Origin: Diphasiastrum complanatum
Taxonomy: Eukaryota; Streptophyta; Lycopodiopsida; Lycopodiales; Lycopodiaceae
DNA length: 64,000 bases
Assembly: GCA_029204225.1 (NCBI GenBank)
Contig: CM055109.1
Span: 40,881,055-40,945,054 of the forward strand
Reading direction: 5' to 3'
This document shows, one piece after another, positions 35,636-45,530 of this stretch. Under the pieces are notes generated by a model. It saw only the letters and a program-made list of their open reading frames with translations, was not told the DNA's origin and searched no databases. The stretch's first letter is position 1. Every line of letters starts with the position of its first letter. The translations under genes and the position numbers were made by a program.

Positions 35636-37201
35636 ATGGCATCAATAGGTGGCATCCTATTGAAGGAAAGAAAGGATGTGGCAAGGGAGGATATATTTTC
35701 TCAAGATGCTACAAAAAGAAGACCAATTCATCCAAGGAGAATCAAAGCAAGGGGGCCGAGGTGAAGGATGGAGCTTCAAGTTCAAAACGCAAATACAAGA
35801 AGGACAAGTCCAAGGAAAGGTGTTTCCTTTGTGGAAAGGTGAATGAGGCTTGGAGTCTCACAAGGACTTGCAAAATTTGTCTTCAAGAGTCCATCACAAC
35901 ACATGTCAAATCTTTTGAAATTTTTCATTTGGAGGTGCATTGTTTGGTTCAAGATGCAAAGATAGACGTCACTTTCATGAAAGTAACTTGGATTTATTTT
36001 ATGTCCTTGGAAAGTATTTTGCTTGGAACTTTGGACAAGTTCAAACTTATTGTTATTATCCAAGAGAAATCAATCAAGAATAAGGAGCAATCACAAAATG
36101 AAAATAGTTTCATTTATGCTCTCATGTCAACTTATGAAGAACCATGTAGGATCTTTTGGTTTCAATAAGATCATGAATGATGTGTTCATTCATAAAGATG
36201 AAAATTGTAAGTTTTCAATCTTAAAGGCAAGTTGTAAACTTCTTATGAGAATAAGTGAAGCATCCAAAGTGGACACTTATATCCATAAGCAAATAGTTAG
36301 TCTTATTGAGATGGAAATGCCTTTTGATTTCAATATTAGAAAAATCATGCCAAGTTGTGGTGATTTTTGGACTTATGTTTCTAGCACAAGTAATTTTAAT
36401 AATCATAGGAAGTGCATATTGTGTGGTCATAATTGTTGTGATCATTATGAGACATGGAGGTCTCGGATTTCCATCAAGAAGGAGCACCATGAAGAGGATC
36501 TTAAATAATCATCTCAAGGTTCAAGTGTGCCAAAGACCTTCTCAAGTTGTGATTCCAAAAAGAAACTCAAGAAATATGGTTGATTCCATGTGGCTCACAT
36601 TTCAAGGGAAAGAGGAGCATATCTCATGTGGTATACATCTCATACTTAATTCTCTTATGTCATTTGATAAATCATTATGCTTTAGTGAGATCATTGCATC
36701 TCAAAATTGGAGTAAAGCCATACTAGTTGAGTATGAAGTCTCTCTTGAGAACATAGATGATGTTCTTAAAAGTTTGAAATTGATTTTAAATCAATTAGAA
36801 AGCAAGTGGTTATTTCAACAAATGTATTTATGAGAGTAAGTGAATCATCTTCTAAAGACACTTATCTCTATAATGAAGTATTTAGCCTCATTGGATCTGA
36901 GATTACCATGGTAAACAAGCATGAAGATATGATGCAAACACTTTGTTATTATAGCATGCATAGTCTTGCCAATTTGGATAAGTCTAATTATCTAGATCAT
37001 GGTAACATGATGTTAAATCTTTGTAGAAGAAATCTTTATTTTCTCATGGAGGAGCATGCACATGAAGAAGGAGCAAGCCTCAAAGTCAAGCATCTACATG
37101 AAATTTGGAAGGAATCAATTTTGAAGATGCTAGGATGGTGCAAAGCTCTCAAGTTCATCAAAGATGTCAACATCAAAGAAGCACTATCATGGATATGGTG
37201 A
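35636..37201 (+). pseudogene. Element G: unknown protein with knuckle remnants and SEASK-DTY repeats
   Basis: No known retroelement domain except the knuckle. It starts MASIGGILL at 35636. A deletion of about 16 bp relative to D removes the first knuckle cysteines and shifts the frame. The frame from 35677 to 36168 then reads CGKGGYIFSRCYKKK, a lysine-rich linker and a second Cys-rich stretch (CFLCGKVNE ... TCKIC). Next come SEASKVDTYIHKQIVSLI (about 36250) and a Cys/His segment (CILCGHNCCDHYETW, to 36508), then in other frames GKEEHISCG (about 36610) and a second copy, SESSSKDTYLYNEVFSLIG (about 36840), ending with IKEALSWIW and a stop at 37201. Three frameshifts break it. The paralogous copy in element H supports a real ancestral protein. 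I do not recognise the family. Confidence 0.62.
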
Positions 37202-37338
37202 TTTCAGATCAACATCAAGCTCATTGGCTGATCTTAACACCTTTTGAACCAACAAAGACCAATTCAGCTGATGGAGTCAAGTTCAAGATCATCATGTTTT
37301 CCATCAAGCTAAATTTACCAGGCTAGATTTTTTAGGAG

Positions 37339-38158
37339 TGTGAAAAATGCAAAAATAAGCTTGGTAGAGGCCAAAAATCTTGTATAAAGATAAACACACA
37401 TGTGTGCAGCCTGTTCCCACATGTGAAACTAGTGTACTTGTCATGTACCATAATCATATAGGATGTACATATGATTTAATTCAAGTTCTAGTGGCTAAAA
37501 AGGCCAAAAACTAGTTTTCTAGACATATGACACATGGCATCAATCTATTGATTGCATGAGCCACATCCTTTGGTTAGGTGTGGAGGACATCTCACACATG
37601 TGGAATAAGCTGAAGTAGGCAATTTTTTAGTTCTAGAAGATTTCCAAGTAGATCTCCATATAGAAGGAAAATAGACCAAAAGTGCTCAAAATAGAAGGTT
37701 TTTTGTCCAAGTGTCAGTTTTGCATGATGAATCATCATATGACAAAGCACCTTCACACATGTGGGATCAGAGGGATGATCAGTACCACGAGCTCCCACTT
37801 ATTGTTTATATAGAGCCACGTTTGGCCATAATCATTGTGAGACACCAATCTTGGTTTTGGAAGCAATTTTGAGTGATTCTCTCCATTTGTCTACATTTGT
37901 TTTGATTGTCTTGAGGTTCTATCAGTGTGTACTTGATTTTCAGGTTGGATTCCATACTCAGACAGTGTTTCACACGTGTGAAACCGGAAAGTACACTTAC
38001 CTTCAATTAATGATTGTTCTTGTTAGGATTTTGTGTCTAGAATTGATCTAGATCGATCTTAATCTGAAGTAGATTGATAGATCAAGTAATCTGACAACCA
38101 ATCCCTCTTGAGGATCAGATTAGGATCCACTCTTGGTCCTTTTTGTACTTTTTGCACA
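37339..38158 (+). repeat. 3' LTR of element G (820 bp)
   Basis: It starts TGTGAAAAATGC after a short purine run and ends TTTTTGCACA; the TSD TCAGC (38159-38163) has one change from the left copy. Paired palindromes lie at 37393-37423 and a perfect GTTTCACACGTGTGAAAC at 37967-37984. Confidence 0.9.
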
Positions 38159-39202
38159 TCAGCTAAGCCATTATACTGAGGACTGTAAGGAGTGATGAAT
38201 TGCTGCTCAATGTCTTGGCTTTGGCAGTACTCCCCGAACTTGACAGAGATCATCCTTCTTGACAGAGATCGTACTCCTTGACCTTGACAAAGAACTCGTT
38301 ATCTGACCTTAGGACCTTGATCGTCCTTACAGTCTCCTTTTCTGCACGCTCATTGAAGATTCTGAAGCAGTTGAAGGCTTTTGATTTCTTCTTTATGAAG
38401 TACACCATCGTTCTTCTCGAGAATTCGTCAATAAAGGTTATAAAATACTTGGATTTCTTCAGCGAAGGATTTTTCGTCGGGCACAAATATCTGAATGTAC
38501 AACATCTAGCAATCCTCTAGCAACATGCTGATGGCTTGTCTTAAATGGCTTCCTAGTCTGTTTTCCAACTAGACAGTCTTGACAGAGAGGTAGCTCGACT
38601 GTTTCGTGAGGATAGTCGAGATCAAGAACAATAGATTGTCTAGACATTCATTGTACATCAGCATAATTTAAATTACCAAGTCTATAATGCCAAAGTAAAC
38701 CTTTATTTGATTGAATTGAAGTACTGAGAGCCCGACTAGAGGCAAAAAAGCAATGACTTAATTTATACAAGTATCCATGTCTCTTTTCGAGTGCTAGGAT
38801 CTTGTCTGTCCTATCAACTACTTTACATTGATCACATTCAAATTCTACTCTGTGTCCTAGATCTGTGATTATGCTTACAGAGAGTAGATTTGTGGATAAC
38901 TTAGGTACATACAGAACTTTGGAGAGTAGCTTAGATTGATCATTTGCAAAGCATAATCTTATAGTTCCTTCACCTTTAATAGCTTGTGTGCTATTGTCGC
39001 CAAGGTGAACAAATTTTTGGGTACTGTAAGGTGTATAGGACTTGAAACAGCCAATCAGGCTAGTCATGTGTTGAGTGGCTCCAGAATTCAGGAACCAAGA
39101 ACTGCCGCCAGATGCTCCTTGATGGTTGTTCATGAAGGCATCATGATACGCTTCTTGAATGAGGTGTGGAACTTCTGTAGCTGCATTTGCCACTTGATTC
39201 AA
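38159..39202 (-). pseudogene. Element E: protease, pre-integrase and N-terminal integrase
   Basis: Minus strand. Protease at 38648-39202, with NSGATQHMTS instead of DSGAT (the catalytic aspartate is changed to asparagine), then pre-integrase (LLWHYRLGNLNYADVQ; CQDCLVGKQTRKPF), then integrase (VHSDI; ITFIDEFSRRTMVYF; VLRSDNEFFVKVKEY; ITPYSPQYNGLAD) up to the G insertion at 38159. Frame breaks lie near 38470 and 38250. The domain order continues on the far side of G at 33480. Confidence 0.87.
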
Positions 39203-39954
39203 CTGCCCTTTGCTGTTGTTCTTCGCTTGAAGTATTCGACAGTCTTGTATTTCGTGGTTGTTTCGTTTGTAGTATCCAGAACAGATTCTTCTTTGTCTGC
39301 GGATTCGACTGTTCCTTGTGCTGAGCTGGTTTCTGGTCTAGCTTTGATAGCTTCGGGCCTTTCTCCTTCTTCTTCTTCTACTTTGTTGTGCCCTTGTTGG
39401 TGTACAAGGTGTGAGAATCAGCTGAGGAACTTGAGGCTTCGTTCCTTTGCATGTCTTCCTGCAACAACATAATGATGACTCTCGAAAGAGTCAACTCTGG
39501 ATGAGTCGTGATGATCATTACCCAGCTATCGTAAGAACTTGGCAAGCTTGTAAATAGTTGCATCACTGCGTCTTGATCGTCTATGATAGATTCGACAACG
39601 GCCATTTGCCTTAGCAGGTTCTTGAATTGGTTAATGCGATTTTGCAAAGAATCACCATTTGTCATCTTGAGGGAGTAGAATCTCTTCCTGAGATGTAGCT
39701 TAGAAGCTACATCTCACACTTCGACAGTCTTCATCTTAAATTTCCACAGATGGTAATTGGCTCCATCAAGCTTGTCCATGAGGGGATTGGCTTTCCCTTG
39801 GGAATCTATGTGGAAGAATTAGTCTAAGTGATAGGAGAAACTATCAGTGACTTAAAAATAAAAATCTGATACTGAAAAATATAGAACAAAAAAACAATTA
39901 CTCTATCAGCTAGTAGAGTCTTGTATTGTGGGAGCTAATCAAGCTATAAAGATT
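39203..39954 (-). pseudogene. Element E: gag with degenerate zinc knuckle, and leader
   Basis: Minus strand gag of the copia UBN2 type. FKNLLRQMAVVESIIDD, LFTSLPSSYDSWV and LTLSRVIIMLLQEDMQR are in 39378-39665; the N-terminal part (ANYHLWKFKM) is at about 39745. A degenerate knuckle (NNHEIQDC) lies at about 39245. The leader between gag and PBS is short (about 100 bp). Confidence 0.78.
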
Positions 39955-39966
39955 GTTCTGATACCA
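39955..39966 (-). other. Primer-binding site of element E
   Basis: The minus strand reads TGGTATCAGAAC, one base from the initiator-tRNA complement, directly next to the LTR. Confidence 0.88.
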
Positions 39967-41018
39967 TGTTGGGAGAGAGGGATAAATGACAAACACGAAT
40001 GAGAAACGAACTCAAACTAAAAATGTTTGTGCGCAGCAGAATGAGTTAAATGACTCTCTCCCTAAGCATGACTACGCCTATCAAAATGAACAGACCTTTA
40101 GGGGATAGAAATCACAGTCATTTTAGATTATGTAGCCAAACATTTATATGGATGAAGCGCTAGATGAATAATTTGTCGCAAATTGCAAGACAAATTATCT
40201 GTCGTGAATGATTCGCCAAGAGCTAGACTATGCTCGACTGATAATTAGTCGCGAATTATTCGCCAAAGACAAGACTAAAAGCTAATCATCTATTACCAGA
40301 AAGAGCAACAAGAAAAATCAAACAGAATGAAGAATAAGCATAGCAACATTGATAGATCTAAAAACGCAGAACAAATGAACTGTGTCAGATTAAATAATTC
40401 AAGTATACAAGTCAATAATGCGGTAGAGCACAAGACTGTAACGGACAAAACCGCGTGCCCTACAAAGCTTATTTCTATCTATAATGAGGAATGAAATCTC
40501 CTTCTTTTGTTCTAGACTTATCTTACTTCATCAAAATTCATCATCATAGAATACGCAGATGGTATCCAATATATATACAAAATATTACAGGTGTGCAGAT
40601 TCGAAAGTACAGAGTGGATGTGATGTCTGTAGGAGATTGTGGGTGGCTGCAATCGTTGTCCAATTTGTTAGCGCAACTGCATGGGGTGAGCGTAAAAAGA
40701 GTGCGATGTCAGCCAGTACAAAAGTGAATGTTGGTGATGACGCAAAAGTGCGTCACTCTTACGAATGGCCTTAGGATAAGATTTACATGGTGCCTTATCT
40801 GTTAGGGCACCTTTGGCATTCAGTAATGTAGTTTCCCCTTTTCACCTGTCACCATGACCTATGTAAGAACACAGTGTCGCGATTCATTCGCCTTTTCTTT
40901 GTCTGTGTGAATTTGCATGTAGAAAATGCAGACTGCGTGACAACGTAGAAAAATATGCAGCATGAATGGAGGCAGATTAAAATTGGGATCTAGGAGAGTA
41001 GGTGGAGTAAATCCAACA
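39967..41018 (-). repeat. 5' LTR of element E (1052 bp)
   Basis: TGTTGG...CCAACA ends, homologous throughout to 24128-25137. Followed by the TSD GGTTT. Confidence 0.94.
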
Positions 41019-41023
41019 GGTTT

Positions 41024-41051
41024 TTGCCAGTTTCTCACATTCCCTTTGTGG
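41024..41051 (-). repeat. Start of the H 3' LTR and its polypurine tract
   Basis: 41024-41039 completes the LTR interrupted at 24127 (the minus strand starts TGTGAGAAAC). The minus-strand tract CCACAAAGGGAA (41040-41051) adjoins it. This arrangement identifies the sequence to the right as the 3' end of element H. Confidence 0.7.
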
Positions 41052-42006
41052 AAAAATATCTTGGAAAGGTACTAGATCACTTGAGAAGTTTGTAAATATT
41101 TTTTAGTGGATCCTTTGGTATGCATAACAAGTGAAGATTAGCCAAGGGATCCATCATAGCAGCACCCTCAATATATCCATGATAAGATCTCTTTGGTAGA
41201 GATCTCTTGCCAATATCTTTGAAAAGTACTCCACCAATATGCCACTATGATCATGTGCTTCCTCCATGCTCGATGATGGCGTCTGATTTGAAAGCTCCAC
41301 ATCCATGATGGCTGCACCATAAATAGAGAAATCCGAGGCTTCCAAGCCTCATAAAGATCATAGAGATCAAGATAATAAGATGTGAAAAAATGATTATCAT
41401 CAAGATCATGCTTTCTAGCTTGACTACTCCACATATAATGAACTACATCCATGATGGATCTAATCTTGATATCAAATACTATCTTGATCTTTTTTAGGCT
41501 AATTATTCTCTTAAGGATGTAAGTGTCCACTTTGGATGCTTCACTTAATCTCAAGAGGAGTTCACAATTTCTCTCAAAACATGTGAAAACATGATTTTCC
41601 AAAACATGAGTAACAGGCTCAATCTTGTTCTTACTAGAACCAAGAGCATACTTTTGATAATAAAATATCTTGCTTTCAAAATGTACTGGAAACATATCTA
41701 AGTCAATAATGACAAGAAACATGTCCATACCATAAGCATCATACAAAATTAGTATAGCCTTTCTTGAACTTTGAGATCCAAAAAAATCAATGAAGCCAAA
41801 TAGCATATCAAGTAAAGGAAGAGAAGCATATATGAATGTGTTGTAGTAGATACTACATGAAAGATGCCTCTCTTTTCCATCAAGGTGATCCATAAAGACT
41901 TGCCCTGGATGACCTTGAAAATATCTGAGAAGTACACCTCTAGTTGTATCCAAAAAGTTTCAATGTCTATCCATACATGAAACACATTCTTATCTCTTGA
42001 CATCAT
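41052..42006 (-). pseudogene. Element H: second copy of the unknown SEASK-DTY protein
   Basis: A 261-codon open frame (41168-41953), larger than any in G. In order: DHLDGKERHLSCSIYYN (residues about 21-37), a hydrophobic stretch (LPLLDMLFGFIDFFG, about 45-60), ERNCELLLRLSEASKVDTY (about 128-146), YDLYEAWKPRIS, and the terminal STKEILSWIY before a stop. A parallel frame at 41154-41345 (SSMEEAHDHSGILVEYF) matches the MEEHAHEEGAS segment of G, so one frameshift lies near 41330. Another frame to 42006 may be the upstream part. It matches G at protein level although the LTR of H resembles that of B, not G. Function unknown; the hydrophobic stretch is too mixed to call a membrane helix. Confidence 0.6.
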
Positions 42007-42015
42007 ACCAGCATT

Positions 42016-42460
42016 TCATGCGTGCTCTGACGGATTGATCATGATTTTCACTATATTTGCCTTCCTAGCAGCATAAACCTACACTCCAATATTAATGGTA
42101 CATGTTAAAAATAATAATTCGTTCTATCAGTTTTATTGACATCAATCAGTTGGTATTCAAATGTTACAGTTTATTAACGTAAAAAATAAAAGAAACCGAG
42201 TGTTCTAGAGTGCGTTTATCTACCTTGGAAGTGGATACCAAGACGAGCTTCTCCTCTGAAGCCACATGAAGCTTTGGCTTATCCCATGGAATGGTCATGA
42301 CCAACCTTAAAAATGCATCGTCATTCATAGGATTGGCTACTTGAGACAACTTGTAGCACTTGACCTTGAAATGACGTTCGGTTTCCTTCATGTCATGTTG
42401 TCGTACTTCTTCTCCTGATGTGGATGACTCAGCTTGATACTCTTTTGTTCTCTCCTCAAA
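42016..42460 (-). CDS. Two likely 3' exons of an unrecognised host gene
   Basis: On the minus strand, 42460-42224 reads FEERTKEYQAESSTSGEE, HFKVKCYKLSQVANPMND and WDKPKLHVASEEKLVLVST, ending AAG before a GTAGAT donor. An acceptor (...GTGTAG) at 42080-42079 opens a last exon, 42078-42016 (VYAARKANIVKIMINPSEHA, then stop). Phase is kept across the 145-bp intron. The upstream acceptor could be TTAG at 42462-42461; the alternative, GCAG a few bases earlier, would place a stop in frame. I found no further exons up to 43.5 kb and recognise no family. The gene stops ten bases before the H homology begins, so the 3' region was disrupted by H. Confidence 0.45.
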
Positions 42461-43520
42461 CTAATCCTGCATATGAATTCACATTGATCCTTTAAATTTA
42501 TGCCTTTGGAACTACAAACATATATTCTTTGAAAAGCGAGAGAGTTGGAGTGAATGTGCTATGCACAGCCAGCCTAACAATTTATCAAGAGGCCTTGGAA
42601 AGCTCTCTGGTTTAAAGTGTGATAAAATAATAGCTAGAATAGAACCATTGGCATGCATTTGAGAAATGATTCATATAAACCATATTAGGAGGGCTATGAG
42701 GTAAGAGATTAGAAGTAAGTAAAAAAACACAATGAAGGAAATAAATGATTTGCAAGAAACTGTTAGAAAATCAAGTTGCATATTGCAAATTTGTGTAATA
42801 TATCAAATGTATAAATTTTCACTGTTTTCTTTACTTGTAGAGTGTTGTATACTGCATCACATCATTGGTCACACAACATTGGTCGATGTTGCTTCGTTTG
42901 TGTTTTCAACTCGAATAAACTTTATGACTTTCTTGTGGGTCAATTTTTCAGCCTATTAATCTTTTAGTGGGTCAATTTACTAACCATCTACACAATCGGC
43001 TATTGGCCTTAAACTATTGTAGTAAGTTAGACACTTCCATCTACCACCAGAGTTTGAGGGACTCTAAACATATATTCTTTGAAAACTTTCAAGTGTTGGT
43101 CTCCTTTTCTAGCTCTTTCCCCATCCATATTAAATATTCGCGAGGAACATATTTCAACAGGGCTTCTTTGTCGGTTATACCAAATTTGCCTAATCTAGAA
43201 TATTACGTCAGATAGATTGGGCTTAACATAAAGAATGAGATGCTATACGATGAGGGTAACTAAATCAATATGTAACAAAGCTATGATATATTCCTCATTA
43301 ATTCTACAGTGCACACTAATAAGTTCATTGAGTACTCCATAAACTAGTACTAGTTGTCTCAATAAATCCACACTTGCATTTTTAGATGTAAACTATGAAC
43401 TACTAAATCACATTTCCATATTCGAAGGAAATTTTAAAGACAACTGAAATAGCAGTAGGTCAATGGAAGTTCTCCAGCATGGAGTTGTAGTTCAAGCTAT
43501 ATATGTGCATATGTTTGATA
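42461..43520. other. No gene seen
   Basis: AT-rich DNA without a convincing coding frame or repeat; it may include introns of the preceding gene. Confidence 0.4.
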
Positions 43521-43524
43521 AAGA

Positions 43525-43670
43525 TCTATTAGATTTTGCATCTCATTCATAGTGTAGATGCTGATTTTTCTACATTGGCAAGATTGGTGATTTGTTGTCT
43601 TTCTACACCCAAGATCATTTTATGGATTTGGATCTTAATTGATCTGAAATTCTTCAAAGGAAGTGTCATA
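43525..43670 (+). repeat. Fragment of a J/K-type LTR
   Basis: The segment containing GTAGATGCTGATTTTTCTAC and CATTGGCAAGATTG matches the J and K LTRs in reverse orientation. No LTR ends are preserved. Confidence 0.6.
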
Positions 43671-43760
43671 AGTTTACTGCAGGACAGATTATATGGCAGC
43701 AGATTACTTCACCAAGGCCTAAGGATCTGATATGAAATCTGCTTCAGAAAAAGAAAATTC
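43668..43760 (+). pseudogene. RNase H tail of a Q/R-type copia element
   Basis: The translated segment includes AADYFTKA, the conserved end of copia RNase H, and aligns with 51790-51860 of element Q. It is a relic of only about 90 bp. Confidence 0.6.
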
Positions 43761-43786
43761 CAGCCAAAATTTTGGTGACGAACTTT

Positions 43787-45238
43787 TCACAAAACTCGAA
43801 TCATTTCTATTCGAGAATAATTTGTGTTGGATCGATCAGGCTTTGTAGCACAACATGGAACATGTGCATAGGCTGCACAGCCAAAGATACGGATGTGAGT
43901 CAGATTGGATTTTCTACCCCACCATAATTCGTGTGGTGTCGTGTGAGGAACACCAAATTTTCCCGTCCTGTTCTGAATGTAAGCAGCTATAGCTACTACT
44001 TCAGCCCACAACACTCTTGGAGCTTTCAAGTAGGCCATCATGCATTTGACAGCTTCCATTAGGGTTATGTTCTTTCTTTTTGCAACACCATTGTGCTGCG
44101 GTGTGTAAGATGGAGTCCTTCTGTGAATAATACCATGATCATTGCAGAAGTCAATGAATCGATTCGAGATGTGTTCTCCACCTCGATTTGTTCTGATCTG
44201 CTTTACTTTATTACCAGTGCATCTTTCTGTCCAATTCACATACTTTGTGAATTTGTCAAATGCTTCTGATTTATTATGAATAAAATAGACTCTAGAAAAT
44301 ATATTGTAATCATCAATAAAGGTAATGTAATATTTCGAGCCTCCTACTGAAATCACATTGAAAGGCCCACAGATGTCTGAATGCACTAACTCTAGAATCT
44401 TAGTCATTTTGTAGGAGTCCTTAACAAAGAGAGTGTGTGACATCTTTCCCTTCAGACATGTATCACAAGTCATCGAACTGATTGCATTCGAGATGCTCAC
44501 CCCTGTAATTGCTCCATGATGGCATAGAGTATCTAGTGAATCATCATGAGTCTGATGCATTGATCTGTAGGTAGGCGTACCTTCAAGTGATACATGTTGC
44601 TTTTTCTTCTTCCTTGAGTGATGAGCGTACTGGTACTTGCATCAACAACGTTGCATGCTTCGTCTGAGAACGTCACACCCATCCCTGCATTAGCTATTCT
44701 TATCATTGATAGCAAGTCCTGATGTAGTGTAGACACGAACAGAACATCTTTGAGTCGTCTGTCTCTGTCGTTTGTGTTGAGCCACAGTGAACCAATACCA
44801 TTCACTTAATGTTTTGATCCATCTCCAAGAACGATTAATCTTGATGGATCTGCACTTCGGAAATCAAACATGATTCGTCTTAATGTAACAAAGTGTGAGG
44901 TAGCTCCTGAGTCGAGGATTACCTCTTGTGTGTCAAGTGTTGACACACTTCTCATGTCTGCTTTGAGCTGATTTGTTTCTTGGGTTCAAACGATAGTCCA
45001 TGGCTGCATGACCTTTCTTGTGGTAGTGGATTCACTTGATTTTCGGATTTAGCCAACATGAATCAATAGTATGTCCTTTGCGTTTACATCTCGCATAGGT
45101 CTTCTTGTCTCCACTTTGTTGTTTCAACCTTCCTTTGTTCTTCCATTTGCCTTTATTGGTTCCTTGTGCTTGCCGATCACGATTCTGCTTTCGATCTGAC
45201 TCCCTCTTAGGCTTGAGTTTTCTCATTTCCCTCTTCAT
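43787..45238 (-). pseudogene. Element L: gag knuckle, protease and integrase relic
   Basis: Minus-strand relic of the O family. A degenerate knuckle (ARCKRKGHTIDSC, about 45070) is followed by protease (DSGATSHF near 44920; LWLNTNDRDRRLKDVLF), pre-integrase (MTCDTCLKGKM) and an integrase frame of 257 codons (HSDICGPF, ITFIDDYN, IRTNRGGEHISN, TPQHNGVAKRKN, FGCAAYAHVP). The first catalytic Asp is present; RSDRG has become RTNRG, so the second Asp is lost. It is truncated near 43800 before the RT and near 45240 within gag; no LTRs are seen. Confidence 0.85.
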
Positions 45239-45244
45239 CTCTAG

Positions 45245-45530
45245 TAGTGCCCCCTTCCACCTCTTTCAGTAAAGGAATTTGGTCCATTTGCTGCTTGATT
45301 TCGAGAGTCTTGAAGACCTCTTTCATTGGTCTATCCCCATTCTTTGCCCACCATTCTCTGAAGAATTTTTTGAAGTGTTCCATGCTTTCTTCCTCAAGGG
45401 TTCTGAGTCTGGTCCTCTCTAACAACAAATTAGCCCCTGCATCTTGTTCTCCATTCTTTACTTGGGCTCCAACTCCCTTAAGCTTCTTACCCTTATGTAT
45501 ACGAGTAGGGACACACCCTCCTCCATTCTA
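45245..45530 (-). other. Unrecognised open frame, no clear start
   Basis: The minus strand reads an uninterrupted charged segment (RTLEEESMEHFKKFFREWW, DRPMKEVFKTLEIKQQ) that differs from the O-family gag it abuts. It may be a helical fragment of a host gene or of an unfamiliar gag. There is no clear start codon in the conserved part. Confidence 0.3.

Noticed and set aside
23242-41050. H LTR as a solo LTR inserted in D with target duplication TTTCC/TTCCC
   Set aside because: The right-hand TTCCCTTTGTGG is better read as the polypurine tract of H on the minus strand, and the sequence beyond it is inverted relative to D.
41168-41953. SEASK protein as a retroviral envelope
   Set aside because: No signal peptide, no clear transmembrane helix, no glycosylation-rich ectodomain, and a knuckle in front of it in G.
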